DNA from: Vibrio neptunius
GTDB lineage: Bacteria; Pseudomonadota; Gammaproteobacteria; Enterobacterales; Vibrionaceae
Length of the DNA stretch: 64,000 nt
Assembly: GCF_000967495.1 (NCBI RefSeq)
Contig: NZ_JXXU01000016.1
Location: 19,997-83,996, forward strand
Reading direction: 5' to 3'
The translations under genes and the position numbers were made by a program. Positions 27,150 through 36,718 of this stretch are shown here, piece by piece. Position 1 is the stretch's first letter, and the number at the start of each line of letters is the position of its first letter. The notes under the pieces were generated by a model. That model was given only the letters and a program-made list of their open reading frames with translations. It had not been told where the DNA came from and did no database searches.

Positions 27150-27182
27150 ATAAGCCACTTAGTAGCCTAGTGGCTTATTTTG
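27150..27182 (+). terminator. Terminator after the flaG-fliS unit
   Basis: A 10-bp perfect stem ATAAGCCACT / AGTGGCTTAT with a 9-base loop, followed by TTTTGTTG. Confidence 0.7.
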
Positions 27183-27199
27183 TTGCTGAAGTTTATAAA

Positions 27200-27227
27200 T
27201 TGTCTATCACTAATCCTGTTCTATAGT
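27200..27227 (+). promoter_or_regulatory. Candidate sigma-70 promoter of flrA
   Basis: TTGTCT (27200-27205), 16 bases, TATAGT (27222-27227), 67 bases before the flrA ATG. No -24/-12 element is seen, which agrees with flrA heading the hierarchy as the class I gene. Confidence 0.45.
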
Positions 27228-27294
27228 TAGATTAGTTGTTAGAAACAGAAATAACAGACACAACGTTTCAAGATAAAGGCAATAATTCTCACCT

Positions 27295-28761
27295 ATGCAA
27301 GGTTTAGCAAAGCTGCTCGTAATTGAAGATGATGCTCAAGCACGCATCAATCTGAGTAATATATTAGAATTTGTCGGAGAACAATGTGAGGCGATCAGTT
27401 CCGCACAGCTGAACGACGTTAACTGGTCGGATGTTTGGGCAGGATGCATTGTTGGTTCTCTTCAGAGCCAGAACTTCTCAACGCAGATGAGTACTCGACT
27501 CTCCCAAGCTAACCATATCCCTTTACTTATCGTGGGAACACATTCTTATCCAGTTGAAGAAATGACCAATTATGTTGGTGAACTGGAGTATCCTTTAAAT
27601 TATCCTCAGTTAAGTGAAGCGCTTCGTCATTGCAAAGATTTCCTTGGTCGTAAAGGTGTCAATGTAGTTTCGTCCTCAAGAAAAAATACTCTATTCCGAA
27701 GTTTGGTTGGGCAGAGTATTGGTATTAAAGAAGTTCGCCACCTGATAGAGCAAGTCTCCGCTACTGAGGCCAATGTGCTCATCCTTGGTGAATCAGGAAC
27801 AGGTAAAGAGGTCGTTGCACGCAACATTCATTACCATTCGACACGTCGAACTGGGCCATTTGTTCCAATCAATTGTGGTGCTATTCCTCCTGATCTGCTC
27901 GAAAGTGAACTGTTTGGCCATGAAAAAGGGGCCTTTACTGGAGCTATTACCTCTCGTAAAGGGCGTTTTGAGCTGGCAGAAGGCGGTACCTTGTTCCTTG
28001 ATGAAATCGGTGATATGCCGATGCCAATGCAGGTCAAATTGCTACGAGTATTACAAGAACGTTGTTTTGAGCGTGTTGGTGGTAACACTACTATTCGCGT
28101 CAATGTTCGTGTTATTGCGGCAACTCACCGTAATTTGGAAACCATGATTGATGATGAGTCTTTCCGTGAAGACTTATATTACCGACTCAATGTGTTCCCA
28201 ATCGAAATGCCAGCACTACGTGACCGTATAGAGGATATCCCGTTGCTGTTGCAAGAGTTGATGACGCGAATGGAAGCTGAGGGCGCTCAGCCAATATGCT
28301 TTACGCCGAGAGCAATCAACTCACTAATGGAGCACAATTGGTCGGGTAATGTTCGCGAACTGGCGAATCTTGTCGAGCGAATGATCATTCTTTATCCGAA
28401 TAGCTTGGTCGACGTCAATCACCTACCGACCAAGTATCGATATAGTGATATCCCTGAGTTTCAGCCAGAGCATAATGTGTTTGTTTCTGTTGAAGAACAG
28501 GAACGTGACGTATTGCAGGATATTTTTTCTGAAGATTTCAGCCTTGATGCGACTGAAGCCCTACATGAAAACTCCAATGCCCCTAAAGAGTTACCGCCTG
28601 AAGGTGTTAACCTTAAAGAGATGTTAGCCGAGTTGGAAGTTAACATGATAAACCAAGCGCTAGAGGCTCAGGGAGGCGTAGTTGCCCGTGCTGCTGATAT
28701 GCTTGGAATGCGTAGGACAACGCTGGTTGAGAAGATGAGAAAATACAATGTGCAGCGTTAA
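27295..28761 (+). CDS. flrA: FlrA, sigma-54-dependent master activator of the polar flagellum
   Basis: FlrA (FleQ family) is the class I regulator; with RpoN it starts transcription of flrBC and the early basal-body operons, and in V. cholerae binds c-di-GMP, which blocks it. The 488 residues show a degenerate receiver-like FleQ domain (1-125), an AAA+ domain with Walker A GESGTGKE near residue 165 and the sigma-54 contact loop GAFTGA near residue 221, and a Fis-type helix-turn-helix at the end ([19 protein letters not shown]). Unlike FlrC it has no clear phosphorylatable Asp pattern. It is preceded by a 257-bp leader and is followed by flrBC. Confidence 0.96.
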   Translation: MQGLAKLLVIEDDAQARINLSNILEFVGEQCEAISSAQLNDVNWSDVWAGCIVGSLQSQNFSTQMSTRLSQANHIPLLIVGTHSYPVEEMTNYVGELEYPLNYPQLSEALRHCKDFLGRKGVNVVSSSRKNTLFRSLVGQSIGIKEVRHLIEQVSATEANVLILGESGTGKEVVARNIHYHSTRRTGPFVPINCGAIPPDLLESELFGHEKGAFTGAITSRKGRFELAEGGTLFLDEIGDMPMPMQVKLLRVLQERCFERVGGNTTIRVNVRVIAATHRNLETMIDDESFREDLYYRLNVFPIEMPALRDRIEDIPLLLQELMTRMEAEGAQPICFTPRAINSLMEHNWSGNVRELANLVERMIILYPNSLVDVNHLPTKYRYSDIPEFQPEHNVFVSVEEQERDVLQDIFSEDFSLDATEALHENSNAPKELPPEGVNLKEMLAELEVNMINQALEAQGGVVARAADMLGMRRTTLVEKMRKYNVQR

Positions 28762-28767
28762 TTTGGG

Positions 28768-28780
28768 TATTTTCGACGCT
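28768..28780 (+). promoter_or_regulatory. 13-mer TATTTTCGACGCT, first copy (upstream of flrB)
   Basis: An exact 13-base match to 31351-31363 upstream of fliE. Both copies begin six bases or so after the preceding stop codon and lie upstream of sigma-54 promoters. It may be part of an activator site; this is inference from recurrence only. Confidence 0.45.
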
Positions 28781-28794
28781 GTCAAAATATCGAC
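28781..28794 (+). promoter_or_regulatory. FleQ-box-like inverted repeat upstream of flrB
   Basis: GTCAAAATATCGAC keeps the GTC...GAC ends and the A/T centre of the Pseudomonas FleQ box. FlrA is the FleQ homologue. It lies 37 bases before the -24 element of the flrB promoter. Confidence 0.45.
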
Positions 28795-28823
28795 TTTTCA
28801 ATAAGCTACTGAAATATATGAAA

Positions 28824-28858
28824 AATAGCCTGGCCTGTTTATTGCATGTCAGGCTATT
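28824..28858 (+). repeat. Inverted repeat straddling the flrB sigma-54 promoter
   Basis: AATAGCCTG (28824-28832) and CAGGCTATT (28850-28858) are perfect 9-bp arms. The left arm ends in the first G of the -24 GG, and the right arm starts five bases after the -12 GC. Confidence 0.6.
28832..28845 (+). promoter_or_regulatory. Sigma-54 (-24/-12) promoter of flrBC
   Basis: TGGCCTGTTTATTGCAT: GG at 28832-28833 and GC at 28844-28845 with exactly 10 bases between, the RpoN spacing, 38 bases before the flrB ATG. Confidence 0.8.
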
Positions 28859-28883
28859 GTAGTTTTTAAGGCAGAAATTCGAC

Positions 28884-29945
28884 ATGCAATCAGCTCAGGC
28901 GATCATGAAACAGCAACCACTTGGAACACTCGAAGAACAAGTTGAACGATACAAACAGGTATTGGACGTCATGCCTGCAGGCGTGATCTTGCTCGATACT
29001 CAAGGCGTTGTTCATGAAGCGAACCCTGAAGCTCAGCGTTTGCTAGAGATGCCTCTCGTAGGCCAAAAATGGTTTGAAGTGATTCAACAAGCATTTTCTC
29101 CCCGTGAAGATGACGGTCATGAAATCTCTCTTCGTAATGGCCGTAAAGTGCGTTTGGCGATTTCAGCGTCTACGACAGGCCAGCTGATTTTGATTACCGA
29201 TCTGACTGAGACACGCCTGTTGCAGTCTCGCATCAGTGATTTGCAGCGTTTGTCTTCGTTAGGGCGTATGGTTGCTTCTTTAGCGCATCAGGTTAGAACT
29301 CCTCTTTCCAGTGCGATGTTGTACGCATCAAATCTGGGCGCACCGAACTTACCACCTGCGACGAAAGATCGTTTCCAAAACAAGCTGATGGATCGCTTGC
29401 ATGATCTGGAAAAACAGGTCAACGACATGTTGCTGTTTGCCAAGGGAGGGGACAACAAAGTGGTGAAGCCTTTCACCATTTCAGAATTGGTATCTGAATT
29501 TTCTCCCATGGTGGAAACCGCTCTTAAGAACAACCAGATTGATTATCACCTTGAAGTCGAACAAGAAGACACTCAGCTATTGGGCAATGCGAATGCGGTT
29601 GCTTCGGCGCTAAGTAATTTGGTGATGAATGCCATTCAAATCGCTGGAAAGGAATCTCAAGTTGATGTTTTTTTCCGACCAGTTAACCACGAATTGAAAA
29701 TTTCGGTACAAGACAGCGGCCCAGGTGTACCTAAAGAGTTACATAACCAAATAATGGAACCTTTCTTCACTACTCGATCCCAAGGTACGGGACTTGGCCT
29801 AGCCGTTGTTCAAATGGTATGCCGTGCTCACGACGGAAGGTTAGAACTGATTTCAGAAGAAGGTGATGGCGCATGTTTTACCATCTGCATTCCTTTGGAG
29901 CGTGCTCCGCATGCTGACCACGATATAATGACAGGAGAAGGATAA
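28884..29945 (+). CDS. flrB: FlrB, flagellar two-component sensor kinase
   Basis: FlrB phosphorylates FlrC. The 353-residue protein has no membrane segment, so it is cytosolic. It contains a PAS domain (about residues 15-85, MPAGVILLDTQGVVHEANPEAQRL), a HisKA domain with the phospho-accepting His in SLAHQVRTPLSSAM near residue 135, and a HATPase domain with NLVMNAIQIAG, DSGPGVP and GTGLGLAVV near residues 250-310. It overlaps flrC by one base, so the pair is co-translated. Confidence 0.95.
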   Translation: MQSAQAIMKQQPLGTLEEQVERYKQVLDVMPAGVILLDTQGVVHEANPEAQRLLEMPLVGQKWFEVIQQAFSPREDDGHEISLRNGRKVRLAISASTTGQLILITDLTETRLLQSRISDLQRLSSLGRMVASLAHQVRTPLSSAMLYASNLGAPNLPPATKDRFQNKLMDRLHDLEKQVNDMLLFAKGGDNKVVKPFTISELVSEFSPMVETALKNNQIDYHLEVEQEDTQLLGNANAVASALSNLVMNAIQIAGKESQVDVFFRPVNHELKISVQDSGPGVPKELHNQIMEPFFTTRSQGTGLGLAVVQMVCRAHDGRLELISEEGDGACFTICIPLERAPHADHDIMTGEG

Positions 29946-31345
29946 TGGCACAAAGCAAAGTACTAATCGTAGAAGATGATGAAGGTCTACGCGAAGCCTT
30001 GGTCGATACCCTAGCACTGGCTGGATATGAGTGGTTAGAAGCCGATAGTGCTGAAGACGCTTTGATTAAACTCAAGGCTCACGCCGTTGATATTGTTGTG
30101 TCCGATGTTCAAATGGCTGGTATGGGAGGATTGGCACTGTTACGTAACATTAAACAACACTGGCCAAACTTACCTGTATTGCTCATGACGGCATACGCCA
30201 ATATTGAAGATGCTGTTTCAGCCATGAAAGATGGCGCCATTGACTATATGGCCAAGCCTTTTGCCCCTGAAGTTTTGCTGAATATGGTCAGCCGCTATGC
30301 GCCGGTCAAATCGGATGACAATGGCGATGCGGTTGTGGCGGATGCGAAAAGCCTGAAGCTACTTGCAATGGCTGACAAAGTAGCCAAAACAGATGCCAAC
30401 GTTATGGTGTTAGGACCGAGTGGTTCAGGTAAAGAAGTGATGTCACGCTATATCCATAACGCCTCGAATCGTAAAGATGGGCCATTCGTCGCGATCAACT
30501 GTGCTGCGATTCCGGACAATATGCTTGAAGCAACGCTGTTTGGCTATGAAAAAGGCGCTTTTACTGGTGCTATTCAAGCGTGTCCAGGTAAATTTGAACA
30601 AGCACAGGGCGGTACCATTCTGCTAGACGAAATCAGTGAAATGGATTTAAACCTTCAAGCCAAATTACTCCGTGTGTTGCAGGAGCGTGAGGTAGAGCGT
30701 TTAGGTAGTCGTAAGAGCATTAAGCTTGACGTCCGAGTGTTGGCCACCAGTAACCGTGATCTCAAAATGTATGTTCAGGAAGGCAATTTTCGAGAAGATT
30801 TATACTATCGTTTGAATGTATTCCCATTAGCTTGGCCGGCATTGTGTGAGCGTAAAGGTGACATTGAGCCACTAGCGAACCACCTAATAGAGCGTCATTG
30901 TAAGAAGCTAGGGCTACCTGTTCCTGTGCTTTCATCAAGCGCTATGAGTAAATTATTGGCGTATTCTTGGCCGGGAAATGTACGCGAGTTGGATAACGTT
31001 GTGCAACGAGCATTAATTCTCAGTGAGAATGGTAATGTTTCGAGCGATCATATTTTACTTGAAGGCCTAGACTGGCAGGATGCTGGCAGTTTACAGCATG
31101 TAGTCGAAACGGGTGAAATTACGGCCCCCAATATTAAACCGATCGCTGAGCCTGATAACGTATTCGCTACTGGCGTTGGTCTTGGTGGTGAACTGAGAGA
31201 GCAGGAATACGCTATCATTCTGGAGACATTATCGGAATGCAATGGCCGTCGAAAGGAAATGGCTGAGAAATTAGGTATCAGCCCACGCACCTTGCGCTAC
31301 AAGTTAGCAAAAATGCGTGATGCAGGGATTGATATTCCAAACTAA
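29945..31345 (+). CDS. flrC: FlrC, sigma-54-dependent response regulator for class III flagellar genes
   Basis: FlrC, activated by FlrB, turns on hook, later basal body and some flagellin genes with RpoN. The 466-residue protein has a receiver domain (VEDDEGLREAL, acceptor Asp in VVSDVQMAGMGG near residue 54), an AAA+ domain with GPSGSGKE near residue 160 and the GAFTGA loop near residue 205, and a C-terminal Fis helix-turn-helix (EMAEKLGISPRTLRYKLAKM). It starts with ATG on the last base of flrB and is separated from fliE by its own regulated spacer. Confidence 0.96.
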   Translation: MAQSKVLIVEDDEGLREALVDTLALAGYEWLEADSAEDALIKLKAHAVDIVVSDVQMAGMGGLALLRNIKQHWPNLPVLLMTAYANIEDAVSAMKDGAIDYMAKPFAPEVLLNMVSRYAPVKSDDNGDAVVADAKSLKLLAMADKVAKTDANVMVLGPSGSGKEVMSRYIHNASNRKDGPFVAINCAAIPDNMLEATLFGYEKGAFTGAIQACPGKFEQAQGGTILLDEISEMDLNLQAKLLRVLQEREVERLGSRKSIKLDVRVLATSNRDLKMYVQEGNFREDLYYRLNVFPLAWPALCERKGDIEPLANHLIERHCKKLGLPVPVLSSSAMSKLLAYSWPGNVRELDNVVQRALILSENGNVSSDHILLEGLDWQDAGSLQHVVETGEITAPNIKPIAEPDNVFATGVGLGGELREQEYAIILETLSECNGRRKEMAEKLGISPRTLRYKLAKMRDAGIDIPN

Positions 31346-31350
31346 CGTGC

Positions 31351-31363
31351 TATTTTCGACGCT
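31351..31363 (+). promoter_or_regulatory. 13-mer TATTTTCGACGCT, second copy (upstream of fliE)
   Basis: Exact repeat of the 13-mer at 28768-28780. It lies 11 bases before the fliE -24 element, against 51 bases at flrB, so spacing to the promoter is not conserved. Confidence 0.45.
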
Positions 31364-31374
31364 CAAATTGATAT

Positions 31375-31388
31375 GGCATGTAGATTGC
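31375..31388 (+). promoter_or_regulatory. Sigma-54 (-24/-12) promoter of the fliE operon
   Basis: TGGCATGTAGATTGCAG: GG at 31375-31376 and GC at 31387-31388 with exactly 10 bases between, 55 bases before the fliE ATG. Confidence 0.85.
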
Positions 31389-31415
31389 AGCGTCATATTT
31401 ACAGCAAGAATTGTA

Positions 31416-31429
31416 GTCAAAGAATTGAC
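31416..31429 (+). promoter_or_regulatory. FleQ/FlrA-box-like palindrome in the fliE leader
   Basis: GTCAAAGAATTGAC is close to the Pseudomonas FleQ box (GTCAnTAAATTGAC form). It lies downstream of the sigma-54 promoter, a placement known for FleQ at several Pseudomonas flagellar promoters. That FlrA binds here is an inference. Confidence 0.5.
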
Positions 31430-31443
31430 GTCCGAGGTGCTCT

Positions 31444-31755
31444 ATGAAAGTTGATGGTTTTCAAGGCGAAATGCAAGCAATGATGTTCGAAGCAGCGAAC
31501 ACTAAACCTGCCGCGACTGGTCATACGGTTGGTGCGGATTTTGGTGATCTGCTTAACAATGCCATCAACAATGTGAATGGACTGTCAAAGACATCAAGTA
31601 ACTTGCAAATGAGATTTGATCGTGGCGATGAGGATGTGTCTTTATCTGACGTAATGATCGCGCGAAATAAATCCAGCGTTGCGTTTGAGGCAACGATTCA
31701 AGTACGTAACAAGCTAGTTGAAGCGTACAAAGAATTGATGAACATGCCCGTTTAA
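31444..31755 (+). CDS. fliE: FliE, flagellar hook-basal body complex protein
   Basis: FliE is the MS-ring/rod junction protein. At 103 residues it is normal. The conserved C-terminal segment with DVMIARNKSSVAFEATIQVRNKLVEAYKELMNMPV is seen, and the N-terminal GFQGEMQAMMFEAAN is helical. It is first in fliEFGHIJ, 16 bases before fliF. Confidence 0.94.
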   Translation: MKVDGFQGEMQAMMFEAANTKPAATGHTVGADFGDLLNNAINNVNGLSKTSSNLQMRFDRGDEDVSLSDVMIARNKSSVAFEATIQVRNKLVEAYKELMNMPV

Positions 31756-31771
31756 GTGATAGGTATAGTCT

Positions 31772-33517
31772 GTGGCTGAACAAAATCAATCAACGGATAT
31801 TGCGGTGTCGGACGGTGGTCCTGATACTGCAATGATGGCGACATCAGAAATGGATACTGATGTTCAAAACCCAGACTTGGATGAACAAAGCTCATCCAAA
31901 TTTGATATGGCGGTGGGGGATCTTGATCTCCTTCGTCAAGTGGTCTTGGTGCTTTCCATCTCCATCTGTGTCGCCCTAATAGTGATGCTGTTTTTCTGGG
32001 TAAGAGAGCCAGAAATGCGTCCACTCGGAGCATACGATACAGAAGAGTTAATTCCTGTCCTAGATTACCTTGATCAACAGAAAATTGATTACAAACTGGA
32101 AGGGAACACCATCTCTGTTCTGGCCAGTGAATACAACTCGCTCAAGTTGAACATGGTTCGTGCTGGTTTAAACAATGAGAAGCAAGCTGGCGATGAAATT
32201 CTGATGCAAGACATGGGATTCGGTGTTTCTCAGCGTTTAGAGCAGGAACGCTTAAAACTCAGCCGTGAACGTCAGTTAGCCAAAGCGATTGAAGAAATGA
32301 AACAAGTGCGCAAAGCACGCGTGCTGCTGGCCTTACCGAAACAAAGCGTTTTTGTACGTCATAATCAAGAAGCATCGGCCTCCGTTTTCCTTACACTTCG
32401 TACTGGCACGTCACTCAAGCAAGAAGAAGTTGACTCTGTCGTGGATATGGTGGCAAGTGCAGTCCCCGGCATGAAACCGACTCGCATTACTGTGACAGAC
32501 CAACATGGTCGTTTACTAAGTTCGGGTTCGCAAGATCCAGCTTCAGCGGCGCGGCGTAAAGAGCACGAGTTAGAGCGTAAGCAGGAACAAGCACTACGTG
32601 ACAAAATTGACTCTGTACTTATTCCTATCCTTGGATTTGGCAACTATACCGCACAAGTCGATATCCAGTTGGACTTCAGCGCCATAGAGCAAACGCGTAA
32701 AAGTTTTGATCCCAATACACCATCAACCAGAAGTGAATACACGCTGGAAGACTATAATAATGGTAATGTAGTGGCAGGTGTTCCCGGTGCGTTGAGTAAC
32801 CAGCCTCCAGCAGACGCTTCTATTCCTCAAGATGTCGCGCAAATGAAAGACGGCTCATTGATGGGACAGGGTTCTGTACATAAGGAAGCAACACGTAACT
32901 TTGAGTTGGATACGACCATCAGCCATGAGCGTCGTCAGACAGGTATCGTCAATCGTCAAACGGTCGCCGTTGCGATTAAAAACCGCGCTTCGGTTAACCC
33001 TGATAGCGGTGAAACGACGTACCAGCCTCTATCGGATGCAGAACTGCAGTCTATCCGTCAGGTGTTGATTGGTGCCGTTGGCTTTGATGAAAACCGGGGT
33101 GACTTGCTCAATGTACTGAGTATGCAGTTCGCGGAACCAGAAATTGAAGTAATTGCAGATGTCCCTATCTGGGAGCACCCTAACTTCAACGATTGGGTCC
33201 GTTGGTTTGCCAGTGCGTTGGTGATCATAGTGGTTGTGCTTGTTCTGGTTCGCCCAGCATTGAAGAAACTGCTCAACCCTGCATCGGAAGACGATGATCA
33301 GCTATATGGGCCAGATGGGTTACCGATTGGGGCTGATGGTGAAACCAGTCTGATTGGTGGAGATATGGATGGTGGTGAGTTGTTTGAATTTGGCTCCAGT
33401 ATTGACTTACCTAACCTCCATAAAGATGAAGATGTGCTGAAAGCAGTTAGAGCGCTAGTTGCTAACGAGCCTGAACTGGCGGCACAAGTAGTGAAGAACT
33501 GGATGGAAGATGCCTAA
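31772..33517 (+). CDS. fliF: FliF, flagellar MS-ring protein
   Basis: FliF forms the membrane ring that seats the rotor and export gate. The 581-residue protein has an N-terminal helix (about residues 52-72, VVLVLSISICVALIVMLFFW), ring-building domains with RVLLALPKQSVFVR, and a second helix near residue 475 (WFASALVIIVVVLVLVRPAL). Its cytosolic C-terminus binds FliG. The start is GTG. It overlaps fliG by eight bases. Lengths and order match the family, with the extra acidic N-terminus usual for Vibrio. Confidence 0.95.
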   Translation: MAEQNQSTDIAVSDGGPDTAMMATSEMDTDVQNPDLDEQSSSKFDMAVGDLDLLRQVVLVLSISICVALIVMLFFWVREPEMRPLGAYDTEELIPVLDYLDQQKIDYKLEGNTISVLASEYNSLKLNMVRAGLNNEKQAGDEILMQDMGFGVSQRLEQERLKLSRERQLAKAIEEMKQVRKARVLLALPKQSVFVRHNQEASASVFLTLRTGTSLKQEEVDSVVDMVASAVPGMKPTRITVTDQHGRLLSSGSQDPASAARRKEHELERKQEQALRDKIDSVLIPILGFGNYTAQVDIQLDFSAIEQTRKSFDPNTPSTRSEYTLEDYNNGNVVAGVPGALSNQPPADASIPQDVAQMKDGSLMGQGSVHKEATRNFELDTTISHERRQTGIVNRQTVAVAIKNRASVNPDSGETTYQPLSDAELQSIRQVLIGAVGFDENRGDLLNVLSMQFAEPEIEVIADVPIWEHPNFNDWVRWFASALVIIVVVLVLVRPALKKLLNPASEDDDQLYGPDGLPIGADGETSLIGGDMDGGELFEFGSSIDLPNLHKDEDVLKAVRALVANEPELAAQVVKNWMEDA

Positions 33518-34568
33518 CGAAGTCGTACCACAGGGAGAAGGCGGTGGCGAAGTTGTAGAGAACACCGTGGATATAGAAACTATACCGGGCGAAGAACGTG
33601 CAGCGATACTCCTGTTGAGTTTAAATGAGGAAGACGCAGCAGGTATCATTCGTCACCTAGAACCTAAACAAGTACAACGTGTTGGTAGCGCGATGGCTCG
33701 TGCTGCTGACTTAAGCCAAGAAAAAGTCGGAGCGGTACACCGAGCTTTTCTGGAAGATATTCAGAAATACACCAACATAGGTATGGGCAGTGAAGATTTC
33801 ATGCGAAATGCATTGGTTGCCGCCCTTGGTGAAGACAAAGCCAATAATCTTGTAGATCAAATATTGCTGGGTACTGGCTCGAAGGGTTTGGATTCACTTA
33901 AGTGGATGGATCCTCGTCAGGTTGCCAGTATCATTATTAACGAACACCCTCAGATTCAAACTATTGTGTTGTCCTACCTCGAACCGGATCAATCTGCAGA
34001 AATCTTATCTCAGTTTGCCGAACGTGACCGTCTCGATTTGATGATGCGAATCGCGAACTTAGAAGAAGTACAACCCTCAGCGCTTGCTGAGTTGAATGAA
34101 ATCATGGAGAAACAGTTCGCAGGTCAAGCCGGTGCGCAAGCTGCCAAAATTGGCGGCCTGAAGGCAGCAGCAGAAATCATGAACTACATGGACAACAATG
34201 TTGAAGGTATCCTGATGGAGCAGATTCGCGATCAGGACGAAGACATGGCAACCCAGATTCAGGATCTTATGTTTGTCTTCGAGAACCTTATCGAAGTCGA
34301 CGACCAAGGTATTCAGAAGCTGTTGCGTGACGTTCCACAAGACGCGTTGCAACGTGCACTTAAAGGCGCAGATGAGCCTCTGCGTGAGAAGATCTTCAAG
34401 AACATGTCTAAACGTGCCGCTGAGATGATGCGTGATGATCTTGAAGCGATGCCGCCGATTAAAGTCTCTGATGTGGAAGCCGCACAGAAAGAAGTATTGG
34501 CTGTGGCTCGCCGTATGGCTGACTCCGGTGAGATAATGCTAGGTGGCGGTGCAGACGAATTCTTGTAA
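33510..34568 (+). CDS. fliG: FliG, flagellar motor switch protein
   Basis: FliG links FliF to FliM and carries the torque-generating charged residues. The 352 residues include FliG_N (ERAAILLLSLNEEDAA), the middle EHPQ motif (NEHPQIQTIVLSYL near residue 150) and the C-terminal charged ridge (FVFENLIEVDDQGIQKLLRDV near residue 250; REKIFKNMSKRAAEMMRDDLE near residue 290). It overlaps the fliF end, a common arrangement that couples their synthesis. Confidence 0.95.
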   Translation: MPNEVVPQGEGGGEVVENTVDIETIPGEERAAILLLSLNEEDAAGIIRHLEPKQVQRVGSAMARAADLSQEKVGAVHRAFLEDIQKYTNIGMGSEDFMRNALVAALGEDKANNLVDQILLGTGSKGLDSLKWMDPRQVASIIINEHPQIQTIVLSYLEPDQSAEILSQFAERDRLDLMMRIANLEEVQPSALAELNEIMEKQFAGQAGAQAAKIGGLKAAAEIMNYMDNNVEGILMEQIRDQDEDMATQIQDLMFVFENLIEVDDQGIQKLLRDVPQDALQRALKGADEPLREKIFKNMSKRAAEMMRDDLEAMPPIKVSDVEAAQKEVLAVARRMADSGEIMLGGGADEFL

Positions 34569-34589
34569 TTAAAAACAGGTAATCATTTT

Positions 34590-35390
34590 ATGTCTGGGGA
34601 AAGAAAGCGCGGTTTTCTGCGCTTGGACAATGACGAGCAAATTCAAAAGCCAGAGCGCTGGGGAATGCCGGACTATACGCCGGAAACTCATAAGCAGGCG
34701 AAAGAAACTGCGATGAATTATGACCCAAGCTGGATGCCCATTTCTTCTGAGCCAGAAGAAGAAGCGCCTAAAGAGCTGACAGCTGAAGACATCGAGCTTA
34801 TTAAACAGCAAGCTTATGAAGAAGGTTTGCTTCAGGGGCAGGAAGCCGGCTTTAAGCAAGGCTACGATAAAGGCAAAGAACAAGGCCAGCAAGAAGGTCA
34901 TCAAGAAGGGTTGGATGCGGGTAAAGCCGAAGGCATCGAAGCAGGGCAAGAATTCATTCAACAGCAAGTCCAAACATTGGTTGGACTTGCGAATCAGTTT
35001 GCTCAACCGCTTGAGTTAATGAATGCTCAGGTTGAAAAGCAATTAGTCGACATGGTACTGACTTTGGTTAAAGAGGTGGTTCATGTCGAAGTACAAACCA
35101 ACCCTCAAGTTGTACTTGATACGATTAAGCAATCTGTTGAATCTCTGCCAGTATCTGGTCATTCGATTACCCTCAAACTTCATCCAGAAGATGTTGAAAC
35201 CATTCGTTCTGCATATGGTGAAGAAGAATTGGAATTTCGTAACTGGACTTTGATGGCAGAGCCTGCACTAAATCGTGGAGATGTGCAGATCGAAGCGGGT
35301 GAGTCGAGTGTTAACTATCGCCTTGAAGAGAGAGTACGTAATGTATTGCAGAGTTTTTGTGGGGTAAATCGCCACCAAGGTGGTGAGTAA
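34590..35390 (+). CDS. fliH: FliH, regulator of the flagellar export ATPase
   Basis: FliH binds FliI and recruits it to the export gate. The 266-residue protein has a charged N-terminus and a stretch of G-x-x-x-G repeats (about residues 77-112, [19 protein letters not shown]) typical of FliH, which forms a helical stalk. The C-terminus is V-ATPase-subunit-E-like. Its stop overlaps the fliI start by one base (TAATG). Confidence 0.92.
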   Translation: MSGERKRGFLRLDNDEQIQKPERWGMPDYTPETHKQAKETAMNYDPSWMPISSEPEEEAPKELTAEDIELIKQQAYEEGLLQGQEAGFKQGYDKGKEQGQQEGHQEGLDAGKAEGIEAGQEFIQQQVQTLVGLANQFAQPLELMNAQVEKQLVDMVLTLVKEVVHVEVQTNPQVVLDTIKQSVESLPVSGHSITLKLHPEDVETIRSAYGEEELEFRNWTLMAEPALNRGDVQIEAGESSVNYRLEERVRNVLQSFCGVNRHQGGE

Positions 35391-36715
35391 TGTTAGCACT
35401 GGCTGAACGCCTATCTCAGTACCAAACTCAAGGGTTAACTTGTCGCCCTGTTGCTTCAGGCAAACTCGTTCGGGTTGTTGGATTAACCCTTGAAGCTACC
35501 GGATGTCGCGCTCCCATTGGCAGTCTCTGCAAAGTCGAAACCATGCACGGAGAAATGGAAGCAGAGGTCGTCGGCTTCTCAGGTGACAACCTTTACTTAA
35601 TGCCGAGCGAGCAAATCACTGGTGTGTTACCTGGTGCTAAAGTAACGCCTTTGACGAGTGACGCCGGCTTACCTGTTGGTATGGAACTTCTTGGACGAGT
35701 GATCGATGGTGTTGGTAATCCGTTAGATGGCCAAGGGCCTTTGTATACAGAGAAAAGAGCAGCTTTCAACGCCGATCCTATTAATCCTCTTGCGCGTAAA
35801 CCCATTTCTGAGCCTCTCGATGTTGGTATCAAAGCCATTAACGGACTTCTGACGGTAGGCAAGGGTCAGCGTATTGGCCTGTTCGCTGGTTCTGGTGTGG
35901 GTAAGTCGGTTACCTTAGGTATGATGACTCGAGGAACGACGGCCCAAGTCGTTGTTGTTGGTCTAATTGGTGAGCGTGGACGTGAAGTAAAAGAATTCAT
36001 TGAAGAAATTCTTGGGGTAGACGGACGTCAACGTTCGGTTGTCGTGGCTGCGCCGGCTGACTCTTCTCCACTGATGCGACTTAAAGGTTGTCAGACTGCG
36101 TTGACGATTGCGGAATATTTCCGTGACCAAGGTTTAGATGTACTACTGTTGATGGATTCTTTGACGCGATTTGCTCAGGCTCAGCGTGAAATCGCTTTAT
36201 CTGTTGGTGAGCCGCCAGCGACCAAAGGGTATCCCCCCTCGGTATTTGCCAAGCTGCCAGCCTTGGTGGAGCGAGCGGGTAATGGCAGCCAAGAACAAGG
36301 ATCTATTACGGCATTCTTTACTGTGTTGACGGAAGGCGACGATCTTCAAGATCCGATTGCTGATGCATCGCGAGCGATCTTAGATGGTCATATAGTATTG
36401 TCTCGTGAAATGGCGGATGCTGGCCATTATCCCGCGATCGATGTCGAGAAATCAGTCAGCCGTGTCATGCCACAAATTACCTCCGAAGAGCAAATGTTGA
36501 TGTCCAAAGCGGTACGTCAGGTGTTGTCTGTTTGCCGTAAAAATCAGGATCTGGTATCGATTGGTGCGTATAAAGCGGGATCTGATCCAGCCATTGACAG
36601 TGCGTTTACTTTAAAACCACGACTGGATGGGTATTTACAGCAGGCGATGAAAGAGACCGTTCCATTCGACATGTGTGTCAATATGTTACGCAATCTTCTA
36701 CAGGGAGATTCGTAA
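35390..36715 (+). CDS. fliI: FliI, flagellum-specific export ATPase
   Basis: FliI is an F1-beta-like ATPase that helps load substrates to the flagellar type III gate. The 441-residue protein shows Walker [13 protein letters not shown] near residue 163, [13 protein letters not shown] near residue 196, Walker [18 protein letters not shown] near residue 248 and the [18 protein letters not shown] block near residue 272. It starts at the last base of fliH and is followed four bases later by fliJ. Confidence 0.96.
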   Translation: MLALAERLSQYQTQGLTCRPVASGKLVRVVGLTLEATGCRAPIGSLCKVETMHGEMEAEVVGFSGDNLYLMPSEQITGVLPGAKVTPLTSDAGLPVGMELLGRVIDGVGNPLDGQGPLYTEKRAAFNADPINPLARKPISEPLDVGIKAINGLLTVGKGQRIGLFAGSGVGKSVTLGMMTRGTTAQVVVVGLIGERGREVKEFIEEILGVDGRQRSVVVAAPADSSPLMRLKGCQTALTIAEYFRDQGLDVLLLMDSLTRFAQAQREIALSVGEPPATKGYPPSVFAKLPALVERAGNGSQEQGSITAFFTVLTEGDDLQDPIADASRAILDGHIVLSREMADAGHYPAIDVEKSVSRVMPQITSEEQMLMSKAVRQVLSVCRKNQDLVSIGAYKAGSDPAIDSAFTLKPRLDGYLQQAMKETVPFDMCVNMLRNLLQGDS

Positions 36716-36718
36716 TTT

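Noticed and set aside
27038..27294. Sigma-54 promoter for flrA
   Set aside because: No GG-N10-GC element in the right place; flrA being class I agrees with a sigma-70 start.
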